Shown here piece after piece: positions 26,934 through 33,566 of a stretch of 64,000 bases of DNA. The number at the start of each line of letters is the position of its first letter. The stretch's first letter is position 1. The position numbers and the translations under genes are program-made. The stretch covers positions 152,667 to 216,666 of the forward strand of contig NZ_JAQQWU010000007.1 in assembly GCF_028610625.1 (NCBI RefSeq). The letters are read 5' to 3'. The DNA comes from Guptibacillus spartinae (lineage in GTDB: Bacteria; Bacillota; Bacilli; Bacillales; Guptibacillaceae). The notes under the pieces are model-generated. The model was given only the letters and a program-made list of their open reading frames with translations, had not been told where the DNA came from and ran no database searches.

Positions 26934-28093
26934 TCGAATTATTTTATCATCATGCAAACAAGCGCTGGTATCAAAAGAGTAGCTATCAATCCATTTATTG
27001 GGGGAAAGAGCCAACAAAGCTCTCTCCCTTTCCCTCTTCCTCTTCTTCTATTATTCAATTGCAATCGTCTTTCGATGCGATCAGGCCCCTTGTTGGCATT
27101 TTTGCTGGCTCCAACCGAAAGCATCATTTCAGTGGCAATGGGACATTGTTTAAAACCATTCAACAGAATCTGACTGAATGTGGCGGACTATCTTATGTCT
27201 TCACTCCTGAGGATATTTTCCCGTCATTTATAAGAGGTTATCTATACAATCCGATTTCAAAAAAATGGACAGGTTTTCGTTTTCCTTATCCAAATATTGT
27301 TTACAATCGAATTCCCAACCGCGAAGAAGAGTGTTCGAATAAAGTGACCGCTTTTTTTAGCTTATTAAAAAAGAAGGGAATCCCTTATTTTAACCGGTCC
27401 TTTTTTCAAAAAGACCACATCCTTTCTCATTTAGCAGCAAAGGATTCGCTATCGCCATTTATTCCAGAGACAGCACCTGCTACGGAAGTAAACTTCAAAC
27501 ACTTTATCGATTCGTACCCCTCAGTTTTTTTCAAACCCACTGCTGGTAGTAAGGGCCGAGGGATATTTAAAGTAAATAGAGTCGATTCAGGATTTCACTA
27601 TATCGATCATAAAAGGAATGTATTATTTTCAACCTTCCATTCCCTACAAGAACACCTCATTACTCAAATTGATGAACCTTATATCATGCAACGTGACATT
27701 AACTTGACTACACACCAGGGAGATCATTTCGACTTTCGAGTTCTTTTACAAAAACCATTTAAAAGCTGGCAAGTCACTGGCATTGGCATAAGGGCAGCGC
27801 CATCTAATGGATTAACGACTCATGTCCCAAAAGGGGGGCGAATCCTTCCCTTTCATAAGATAGCCACTCAAGAAGATGAAGCACGATTGCATGCGCTCGC
27901 GATTCGTATAGCAGAAGCCCTCGAAGAAAAAGAGGAGATGCTTGAGTGCTCTTTAGATATCGGCAAAGATCACCATGGGAGGCTTTGGCTTTTTGAAGCA
28001 AATGCAAAACCAATGCGATTTGATGAACCGCATATCCATGAAGCATTTATCCGCTCACTCATCACAACTTTTCGAACTTACTCAGCGTATTAA
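26930..28093 (+). CDS. YheC/YheD family ATP-grasp protein 4 (short form)
   Basis: 387 residues, short form with a leader of about 45 residues. Landmarks: PLVGIFAGS, NIVYNRIPNREEE, VFFKPTAGSKGRGIF and CSLDIGKDHHGRLWLFEANAKPMRF. Its start shares ATGA with the preceding stop, so translation is coupled. It closes the four-gene array and lies just before yheE, as yheD does in B. subtilis. Confidence 0.88.
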   Translation: MIELFYHHANKRWYQKSSYQSIYWGKEPTKLSPFPSSSSSIIQLQSSFDAIRPLVGIFAGSNRKHHFSGNGTLFKTIQQNLTECGGLSYVFTPEDIFPSFIRGYLYNPISKKWTGFRFPYPNIVYNRIPNREEECSNKVTAFFSLLKKKGIPYFNRSFFQKDHILSHLAAKDSLSPFIPETAPATEVNFKHFIDSYPSVFFKPTAGSKGRGIFKVNRVDSGFHYIDHKRNVLFSTFHSLQEHLITQIDEPYIMQRDINLTTHQGDHFDFRVLLQKPFKSWQVTGIGIRAAPSNGLTTHVPKGGRILPFHKIATQEDEARLHALAIRIAEALEEKEEMLECSLDIGKDHHGRLWLFEANAKPMRFDEPHIHEAFIRSLITTFRTYSAY

Positions 28094-28136
28094 CTTCCTA
28101 TGTTATGATGATTAAAAAGTGATATGGGGGAATACG

Positions 28137-28355
28137 ATGATTTCACACTTTCAATATAAATCGATTGGATCCAAAGTAAGGAAACCTAAATGGGAAGTAT
28201 CTTTTTTCTATCAGGGAACGTATTACCGTACACTATACCTCCATACGGGAGAATTCGAATGGTTCCAGCCCGCTCCATCTGAATCGGATCAAAACAAACT
28301 TCAGTCCCAAATTCATGAGCTTATGCTTTTCCATGTATACGAACAAGACTCATAA
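28137..28355 (+). CDS. yheE: YheE family protein (DUF5342)
   Basis: 72 residues (MISHFQYKSIGSKVRKPKWE at the N-terminus), predicted beta-rich, with aromatic residues in YQGTYYRTLYLHTGEFEWF. Position directly after the yheC/yheD genes and length match YheE. Function unknown. GGGGG lies 6 nt before ATG 28137; an in-frame start at 28119 has no site. Confidence 0.8.
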   Translation: MISHFQYKSIGSKVRKPKWEVSFFYQGTYYRTLYLHTGEFEWFQPAPSESDQNKLQSQIHELMLFHVYEQDS

Positions 28356-28412
28356 TCCTTCTCCCAGATACACATACTAACCTTATTCAACGAAATAAGG
28401 AGATGAATAAGG

Positions 28413-28616
28413 TTGCCAAACAAACGAACAAAAGACTCTATGTATGAAGGCCGCGATAAGTATGACATGGATATTGATCGTATGGTTAATGAAGGAATGG
28501 CTGGCGGCGCCGTTCATCAAAGTTACAGACAGGCACAAATTGAGGAAGCCATTCCCGTTATGGAACAAGAGCCTCCATACTCAAGCAAAGATCAAAAAGA
28601 TAAGAACGAACAGTAG
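28413..28616 (+). CDS. small hydrophilic protein, unrecognised
   Basis: 67 residues, strongly charged, with no membrane segment or cysteine: MPNKRTKDSMYEGRDKYD, then MVNEGMAGGAVHQ. The start is TTG, with AAGGAG 10 nt upstream. A terminator follows at once. Such short polar proteins are common among spore-related products of bacilli, but nothing here proves that. Family not identified. Confidence 0.6.
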   Translation: MPNKRTKDSMYEGRDKYDMDIDRMVNEGMAGGAVHQSYRQAQIEEAIPVMEQEPPYSSKDQKDKNEQ

Positions 28617-28620
28617 TGAC

Positions 28621-28650
28621 AGAACCTCTTGCTCTTAAAGAGGTTCTTTT
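28621..28650 (+). terminator. terminator after the small hydrophilic gene
   Basis: AGAACCTCTT / AAGAGGTTCT with a 7-nt loop and TT. Confidence 0.88.
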
Positions 28651-28664
28651 CACGCGCTTTTCTA

Positions 28665-28693
28665 TTAATTCAAACAGACGATTGCGTTATACT
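28665..28693 (+). promoter_or_regulatory. candidate promoter of the PucR-type regulator
   Basis: TTAATT (28665-28670), 17-nt spacer, TATACT (28688-28693), 32 nt before the start codon. The -35 is weak. Confidence 0.4.
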
Positions 28694-28724
28694 AGAGGAT
28701 AACTGCACATTAGGAGGGCCACTT

Positions 28725-29615
28725 ATGAATGCAAAACTTGCCGAACTATACGGAAATGATTATGTCCTCACCTCCGAACAACCGAATCTTTTCTACTGGT
28801 ATCGCACAACTGACGGAGAGGAATTTGGGATACGCAAAACCCGCCTGACCGCACGTGAGAAAGATCTTCTCAATGCCATTTTCCCTTCCCTTCGTCTCAT
28901 CGATAATCAAATGAATGGGGTTCAAAAGAAATGGGCATCTCTCCTCTTTGAAGATGATCTAAGCGTTGAACTGAATTTGAAGCCACCTATCCGGTATATC
29001 CACTTTTATTTAAAAGAAGCACCAACCGATTTGTCTGATTTCATTGAGGCTATGACTGGACTATTTTCTGAGGAAACGGTTCTGTTATTCGAAAATGACA
29101 GGAAGGGCGTTCTTGTGCAGACGAACGAAGTTGACGAACAAATCGTTCAGGAATTGGAACAAACAGCTGCAGCCCTAACTGCTGACTTTTTCACAGGAAT
29201 GTCTTTATTTGTTGGTCAAACCATTCGTCACTCTGACAACAATCAGTTAAAACGTGTGTACAAAGCTGAAAAAAAATGGTTTTCAACAGGACGAGATCTG
29301 ATGCCTTCTCAAATGGTCTTCACTCATCAGGAGATTGTTCCAGCCGTTCTCTTTCATGAAGCAAGTGAAGAAACGATTGATTATTTAGGGAAATTAATAG
29401 AACCTGTTCAACTTGATGCAGAACTGCTAAAAAGCATTCGCATTTATTTAGAATCAAACTTAAATATTACTCTTGCTGCTAAACAGCTTTACGTACATAG
29501 AAACAGTCTACAATATCGAGTCGACAAGTTTATTGAAAAAACGGGCATTGATGTTAAAAGCTTTCAAGGAGCTGTCATGGTTTACCTTTCTCTCCTCGCG
29601 ATGGAACTGCGTTAA
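28725..29615 (+). CDS. PucR-type transcriptional regulator
   Basis: 296 residues. The C-terminal 60 residues form the PucR/CdaR helix-turn-helix: IRIYLESNLNITLAAKQLYVHRNSLQYRVDKFIEKTGID. The N-terminal part resembles the ligand-binding region of sugar-diacid regulators only loosely. AGGAGGG lies 6 nt before ATG 28725. It stands directly upstream of msmX on the same strand, though a terminator separates them, and a palindrome in front of msmX is a plausible target. Ligand unknown. Confidence 0.85.
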   Translation: MNAKLAELYGNDYVLTSEQPNLFYWYRTTDGEEFGIRKTRLTAREKDLLNAIFPSLRLIDNQMNGVQKKWASLLFEDDLSVELNLKPPIRYIHFYLKEAPTDLSDFIEAMTGLFSEETVLLFENDRKGVLVQTNEVDEQIVQELEQTAAALTADFFTGMSLFVGQTIRHSDNNQLKRVYKAEKKWFSTGRDLMPSQMVFTHQEIVPAVLFHEASEETIDYLGKLIEPVQLDAELLKSIRIYLESNLNITLAAKQLYVHRNSLQYRVDKFIEKTGIDVKSFQGAVMVYLSLLAMELR

Positions 29616-29630
29616 TAAACGCAGTTTTTT
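29606..29630 (+). terminator. terminator of the PucR-type gene
   Basis: ACTGCGTT / AACGCAGT with a short loop and TTTTTT; the stem includes the stop codon. Confidence 0.87.
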
Positions 29631-29669
29631 CTGCCAACATTTCATAAAATGATCCTCTTTCGTTCAAGA

Positions 29670-29698
29670 TGCACAAAACCACTGAACAATTTTGTGCA
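29670..29698 (+). promoter_or_regulatory. perfect inverted repeat upstream of msmX, operator-like
   Basis: TGCACAAAA (29670-29678) and TTTTGTGCA (29690-29698), separated by 11 nt. It ends 9 nt before the -35 hexamer of the msmX promoter, a position more typical of an activator site. The neighbouring PucR-type regulator is the obvious candidate; that link is inferred. Confidence 0.6.
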
Positions 29699-29707
29699 CG
29701 CTTCCAA

Positions 29708-29736
29708 TTTACGATAGCGTTTTCATAGAGTAGACT
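29708..29736 (+). promoter_or_regulatory. candidate promoter of msmX
   Basis: TTTACG (29708-29713), 17-nt spacer, TAGACT (29731-29736), 41 nt before the start. Confidence 0.5.
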
Positions 29737-29777
29737 TAGAACTAGCAAAAGGAGTTCATTTCATAGGAGGCATTAAC

Positions 29778-30875
29778 ATGGCAGAGATTACTCTCAATCA
29801 CATTTATAAAAGATATGACAACAAATTTGAAGCAGTAAAAGACTTTAATTTAGATATTAAAGATAAGGAGTTCATCGTATTTGTAGGTCCTTCTGGTTGC
29901 GGTAAATCAACAACGCTTCGAATGATTGCCGGCCTTGAAGATATCTCTGATGGTGACCTCGTCATTGGTGATCGTCGCGTAAATGACGTTGCACCAAAAG
30001 ATCGTGATATCGCAATGGTATTCCAAAACTATGCCCTTTATCCACATATGAACGTATACGATAACATGGCATTTGGATTAAAATTACGTAAGTTCGATAA
30101 AAAAGAAATCGAGCGTCGTGTAACAGATGCTGCTCGTATTCTAGGGCTTGAAAGTTTGCTCGATCGTAAACCGAAAGCACTCTCAGGTGGTCAACGTCAG
30201 CGTGTTGCACTAGGTCGTGCCATTGTACGTGATCCACAAGTATTCTTGATGGATGAGCCGCTTTCTAACCTTGATGCTAAGCTTCGTGTTCAAATGCGTG
30301 CTGAAATCTCCAAGCTACACCAGCGCCTACAAACGACTACTATTTACGTAACGCATGACCAAACGGAAGCGATGACAATGGCAACACGTATCGTTATTAT
30401 GAAAGATGGCGTTATCCAACAAGTTGGATCACCAAAAGAAGTTTACGATGCACCAGACAACGTCTTTGTAGGTGGATTTATCGGATCTCCTGCCATGAAC
30501 TTCTTCCGTGGTACTTTGCAAGATGGCTTCTTCAAACTAGGTGATGTTCAAGTGAAAGTTCCAGAAGGAAAAATGAAAGTCCTTCGTGATCAAGGATACT
30601 TGAATAAAGAAGTCATGCTCGGTATTCGTCCTGAAGACATTCATGATGAGCCAGTATTTATCGAATCATCTCAAGATACTAAAGTAAATGCCGTCATCGA
30701 TGTAGCTGAATTGATGGGTGCTGAAACATACCTTTATTCAAAAGTAGCGGATCAGGACTTCGTCGCACGCGTGGACTCTCGTACTGATATTCAAAACGGT
30801 CAGAATATCAGCCTTGCGTTTGATATGAACAAGTGTCATTTCTTTGATACAGAATCAGAACTTCGCATTCGTTAA
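29778..30875 (+). CDS. msmX: multi-sugar ABC transporter ATPase MsmX/UgpC
   Basis: 365 residues. Nucleotide-binding domain: Walker A GPSGCGKST, Q-loop FQNYALYPHM, signature LSGGQRQRVALGRAIV, Walker B VFLMDEPLSNLDAKLR, H-loop YVTHDQTEAMTMA. The C-terminal OB-type regulatory domain (from about 240) carries MLGIRPEDIHDE. In B. subtilis MsmX energises several carbohydrate importers and is encoded away from them; here too no sugar permease gene is adjacent. TAGGAGG precedes the start, and own promoter and terminator make it monocistronic. Confidence 0.93.
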   Translation: MAEITLNHIYKRYDNKFEAVKDFNLDIKDKEFIVFVGPSGCGKSTTLRMIAGLEDISDGDLVIGDRRVNDVAPKDRDIAMVFQNYALYPHMNVYDNMAFGLKLRKFDKKEIERRVTDAARILGLESLLDRKPKALSGGQRQRVALGRAIVRDPQVFLMDEPLSNLDAKLRVQMRAEISKLHQRLQTTTIYVTHDQTEAMTMATRIVIMKDGVIQQVGSPKEVYDAPDNVFVGGFIGSPAMNFFRGTLQDGFFKLGDVQVKVPEGKMKVLRDQGYLNKEVMLGIRPEDIHDEPVFIESSQDTKVNAVIDVAELMGAETYLYSKVADQDFVARVDSRTDIQNGQNISLAFDMNKCHFFDTESELRIR

Positions 30876-30887
30876 TCATTGAATAGT

Positions 30888-30922
30888 AAAAAGCTTTCTC
30901 TTAAAACGAGGAAGCTTTTTTA
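30888..30922 (+). terminator. terminator of msmX
   Basis: AAAAAGCTTTCTC pairs with GAGGAAGCTTTTT around a 7-nt loop, one mismatch. Confidence 0.87.
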
Positions 30923-30970
30923 TTTGTGTCTTGCATGAACAAGTAAATTAACGTCAATAATGTTTCTTGA

Positions 30971-30999
30971 TTGACTTTAAGTTAAATGCTAACTACAAT
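30971..30999 (+). promoter_or_regulatory. promoter of the cystine-type transporter genes
   Basis: TTGACT (30971-30976), exactly 17 nt, TACAAT (30994-30999). Both hexamers match consensus at 5/6. About 50 nt before the TTG start. Confidence 0.7.
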
Positions 31000-31049
31000 A
31001 AATACAGAATTCACATCAATTTTGTAGGAATTAAAAGGAGGACTTTATC

Positions 31050-31841
31050 TTGAATAAAAAATGGATGGTAGGATTAGTACTTGCATTAACACTTACAGTA
31101 CTTGCTGCCTGCGGTAGTAATGAAAATACGGAAAATGGCGAAGAAGGAAGTTCTGATGAACAAGAAACTCTTTTAATTGGAACAGAAGCAACTTATCCTC
31201 CATTCAGCTATCGAGATGATAACAATGAAATTACTGGCTATGACGTGGAAGTTGCCCGCGAAGTTGCCGATCGAATTGGAATGAAGGCAGAATTTAAAGC
31301 CATTGAATGGAAAGGGCTTCTCTCTTCTCTTGAAACCGAACGTATCGACATGGTAGCGAATCAGGTGACCATTACCGACGATCGTAAGGAACAGTTTGAC
31401 TTTACAGAGCCTTATACTTATTCTGGCGGCCAAGTAATCGTTAACGAGAATAATGAAGACATCAAGGGCATTGAGGATCTTGAAGGAAAAACAGTAGGAA
31501 CAACACAAGGAAGTAACTATGCGCAAGCTGCTGAAGAAGCAGGCGCTGAAACCAAAATCTACAAAGGCGCGAACCAGGTCCTGACAGATCTTAGCAATGA
31601 ACGGAACATTGATGCAGCAATGAATGACCGTCTCTTTATTTTAACGGAATTGCCTGAGCAGGATTACAAAGTAAAAGGCGTTGGGGAAACGTTTAATAAA
31701 ACGGAAATGGCTTTTGCTCTTCCAAAAGGAAATGATGATCTAATTAAAAAGATCAATGATGCATTGAAAGAAATGAAAGAAGACGGAACACTTGCAGACA
31801 TTTCTAAAGAATATTTTGATGGAGAGAATGTAAGTGAGTGA
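31050..31841 (+). CDS. amino-acid (cystine-type) ABC transporter binding lipoprotein
   Basis: 263 residues. The signal peptide ends in TVLAAC with the lipidated cysteine at 21. Periplasmic-binding-protein type II features: LLIGTEATYPPFSYRD, GYDVEVAREVADRIG, MVANQVTITDDRKEQFDFTEPY and TVGTTQGSNY. It looks most like TcyA of B. subtilis, so cystine is the likely ligand, although close families bind other polar amino acids. The start is TTG after AAAAGGAGG. The stop overlaps the permease start by 8 nt. Confidence 0.87.
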   Translation: MNKKWMVGLVLALTLTVLAACGSNENTENGEEGSSDEQETLLIGTEATYPPFSYRDDNNEITGYDVEVAREVADRIGMKAEFKAIEWKGLLSSLETERIDMVANQVTITDDRKEQFDFTEPYTYSGGQVIVNENNEDIKGIEDLEGKTVGTTQGSNYAQAAEEAGAETKIYKGANQVLTDLSNERNIDAAMNDRLFILTELPEQDYKVKGVGETFNKTEMAFALPKGNDDLIKKINDALKEMKEDGTLADISKEYFDGENVSE

Positions 31842-32493
31842 AACAACTGATGTGTTAATCAATTCTTTGCCTTTTCTACTTGAAGGGGCAAAGAATACAC
31901 TTCTTCTTAGTTTCTTTTCCATCTTTGGTGCTTTATTCGTTGGATTAGTCATTGCATTGTTGCGCCTCTCAAAAAGTAAAGTAGCGACTGGATTAGCAAA
32001 ATTATATGTCTCGTTCTTCAGAGGCACTCCACTACTAATCCAATTATTTATTTTGTATTATGGTCTTGTCTCTATTGATATTCAATTAACAGCCTGGCAA
32101 GCCGCATACACTGGCCTTATCTTACACTTTGGAGCCTATATCTCTGAATCATTCCGAGCAGCCATTCTCTCCCTCTCAAAAGGACAATGGGAAGCGGCCA
32201 TGTCACTTGGAATGAAGAAGTCGTTAATTTACAAAGAGGTCATTCTTCCTCAAGCCTGGAGAAGAGCCATCCCACCAGTATGGAATTCTTTAATAGATAT
32301 CGTAAAAGCCTCTTCTCTTGCTTCTGTACTAACAATTTCAGAACTAACGTATAATGCAGATCAGATCGCTGCTTCAAACTTTAAAGTCTTACCAATTTTA
32401 TTAACAGCGGCCTTCATCTACTGGTTCTTCACAACGATCCTCAATCTGATTCAAAGCTTTCTTGAGAAAAGATTATCTATTCCAACCTCATAG
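31834..32493 (+). CDS. amino-acid (cystine-type) ABC transporter permease
   Basis: 219 residues, about five membrane helices, with the family's FFRGTPLLIQLFILYYGL near the second helix and the ATPase-docking EAAMSLGMKKSLIYKEVILPQAWRRAIPP. It resembles TcyB. GTG start after GGAGAG. No cognate ATPase (TcyC type) follows; the genes end at a terminator, so the ATPase must be encoded elsewhere. Confidence 0.88.
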   Translation: MSETTDVLINSLPFLLEGAKNTLLLSFFSIFGALFVGLVIALLRLSKSKVATGLAKLYVSFFRGTPLLIQLFILYYGLVSIDIQLTAWQAAYTGLILHFGAYISESFRAAILSLSKGQWEAAMSLGMKKSLIYKEVILPQAWRRAIPPVWNSLIDIVKASSLASVLTISELTYNADQIAASNFKVLPILLTAAFIYWFFTTILNLIQSFLEKRLSIPTS

Positions 32494-32526
32494 TAAAAGA
32501 GCTGCCGTAATGGGCAGCTCTTTTGT
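32494..32526. terminator. terminator after the permease gene
   Basis: AAAAGAGCTGCC / GGGCAGCTCTTTT around GTAAT, with A/T runs on both sides. Confidence 0.88.
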
Positions 32527-32774
32527 TATGTAAGCCATTCTTCAATTAAATACACGTCATTCCATCCGCATGTTGGGCAAGATAGAAGATGGGGACATTC
32601 ATGCGTTTCACTTTTATATCCATCCGTTTTCTTCATTGCTTCAATGGGTTCATAAGCACTATATTCATCATAGTACTCCGCTTCTCTTCCCTTATCTGTT
32701 AGAGTATCTGCACACACCTGACAGACAAGTTCGATAGCTGCAAAGCTATTGCAGAGCGGACATTCAAAAGACAT
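32526..32774 (-). CDS. small zinc-ribbon protein
   Basis: 82 residues with CPLC (5-8), CQVC (18-21) and a C-terminal CPHLLSCPTCGW, enough ligands for one or two zinc ions. The middle is acidic (EAEYYDEYSAYEPIEAM). Not recognised as a named family. GGAGGAGG lies before the start. It is the last gene of a minus-strand run, 76 nt downstream of the SASP gene. Confidence 0.7.
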   Translation of the reverse strand: MSFECPLCNSFAAIELVCQVCADTLTDKGREAEYYDEYSAYEPIEAMKKTDGYKSETHECPHLLSCPTCGWNDVYLIEEWLT

Positions 32775-32805
32775 GACATCCTCCTCCTTCTATAGATCAA
32801 TCACC

Positions 32806-32832
32806 TAAGAAGGGATGGACGTATCCACCCCT
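32806..32832 (-). terminator. probable terminator of the SASP gene
   Basis: On the minus strand AAGGGGTGGA / TCCATCCCTT with TACG loop, then CTT; the T-run is weak. Confidence 0.6.
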
Positions 32833-32850
32833 TACAGCCATGGTATATAA

Positions 32851-33066
32851 TTATTTTTGGTAACCGCCAAGCTGTTGTTCAGCCATTTGAACCAAACGCT
32901 TAGTGATTTCTCCACCAACAGATCCGTTAGCGCGAGAAGTTGAGTCCGGACCAAGTTGCACTCCGAATTCAGTAGCGATTTCATACTTCATCTGGTCGAT
33001 AGCTTGAGCCACACCAGGTACTACAAGGTTGTTAGAGCTTCCTTGTCTGTTTTGTTGTTGAGCCAT
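32851..33066 (-). CDS. alpha/beta-type small acid-soluble spore protein
   Basis: 71 residues. It coats and protects DNA in the dormant spore. The GPR protease cleavage site is seen in EIATEFGV (about residue 35), and the two conserved regions are [18 protein letters not shown] and [27 protein letters not shown] precedes the start. A good sigma-G-type promoter lies upstream, which fits forespore expression. The frame remains open above the start, but that part is promoter and repeat DNA. Confidence 0.96.
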   Translation of the reverse strand: MAQQQNRQGSSNNLVVPGVAQAIDQMKYEIATEFGVQLGPDSTSRANGSVGGEITKRLVQMAEQQLGGYQK

Positions 33067-33089
33067 GTCAATCACCTCCTTTGTACAAC

Positions 33090-33120
33090 TAGTTTGTGAA
33101 ATCCCGGTTTTTATATACCA
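33090..33120 (-). promoter_or_regulatory. sigma-G type promoter of the SASP gene
   Basis: On the minus strand TGGTATA (33114-33120), 17-nt spacer, CAAACTA (33090-33096), close to the forespore sigma-G pattern TGAATA / CATACTA. It lies 23 nt upstream of the start codon. Confidence 0.65.
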
Positions 33121-33142
33121 TATTTTTTTGGTAAATAAGACC

Positions 33143-33437
33143 AAGAAAAGCGGAAGTGGGCGGTTAAGTCCGACAAGCGCTGGAAGTATTACATTTGAAC
33201 ACGTTTTTTGTGTTCGGAGGTAATACTGAAGCGACTCGAGGACTTGCCCACTGCAGCTAGACAAGAAAAGCGGAGACGAGCGTTTAGAAACGGAGATATT
33301 GGAACTCTTGAACTAGAACACGTCTTTTGTGTTCTGGTAAAAGAGTGAAATATCGCAGTTTCTGCGAGTCGCAGCTAGATCAAGAAAAGCGGAAGTGGGC
33401 GGTGTGACACGGCAGGCACTGGAGCACTGCAAAACCA
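33143..33437 (+). repeat. structured tandem repeat array 1 (2 full units plus one truncated)
   Basis: Unit A1 is 33143-33262, unit B1 33263-33380, and C1 33382-33437 is cut off after its 5' third. Each begins AAGAAAAGCGG and full ones end GCAGCTAGA(C/T). A1 folds into one long hairpin: AGTGGGC/GCCCACT, AAGTCC/GGACTT, CGCT/AGCG, AGTATTAC/GTAATACT and GAACAC/GTGTTC. B1 keeps the last helix but replaces the others by AGAAAC/GTTTCT, ATATT/AATAT and ACTCTT/AAGAGT. It lies between the SASP promoter and the end of the ktr gene. Related repeats exist, to my memory, in other Bacillaceae genomes; I am not sure of a formal name. Confidence 0.85.
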
Positions 33438-33510
33438 TAATTCCGCGAATTCTGAGAAAATCCCGCGATTTTTTTATTTTTTTCGCGAAAATCCAACTAT
33501 TTCCGCGAAA
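33438..33510 (+). repeat. short CCGCGAA-type motif cluster
   Basis: Near-copies TTCCGCGAA (about 33441), TCCCGCGAT (33461), TTTCGCGAAA (33481) and TTCCGCGAAA (33501) alternate with T- and A-rich stretches at about 20-nt steps, in both orientations. No gene is visible. It follows the truncated end of array 1. Confidence 0.5.
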
Positions 33511-33533
33511 CGAAAAAGACCACTACAACAACG

Positions 33534-33566
33534 CAAAAAAGCAAGAGGCACTTTGCCCCTTGCTCT
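33534..33566 (-). terminator. terminator of the ktr gene
   Basis: On the minus strand GAGCAAGGGGC pairs with GCCTCTTGC around AAAGT, followed by six T. Confidence 0.87.

Noticed and set aside
30876..31049. S-box or T-box leader before the cystine-type genes
   Set aside because: The leader after the promoter is only about 45 nt and has no room for a riboswitch.
33067..33264. 66-residue N-terminal extension of the SASP
   Set aside because: The region contains the sigma-G-type promoter and the structured repeat, and SASPs of this type start MAQQ or similar.
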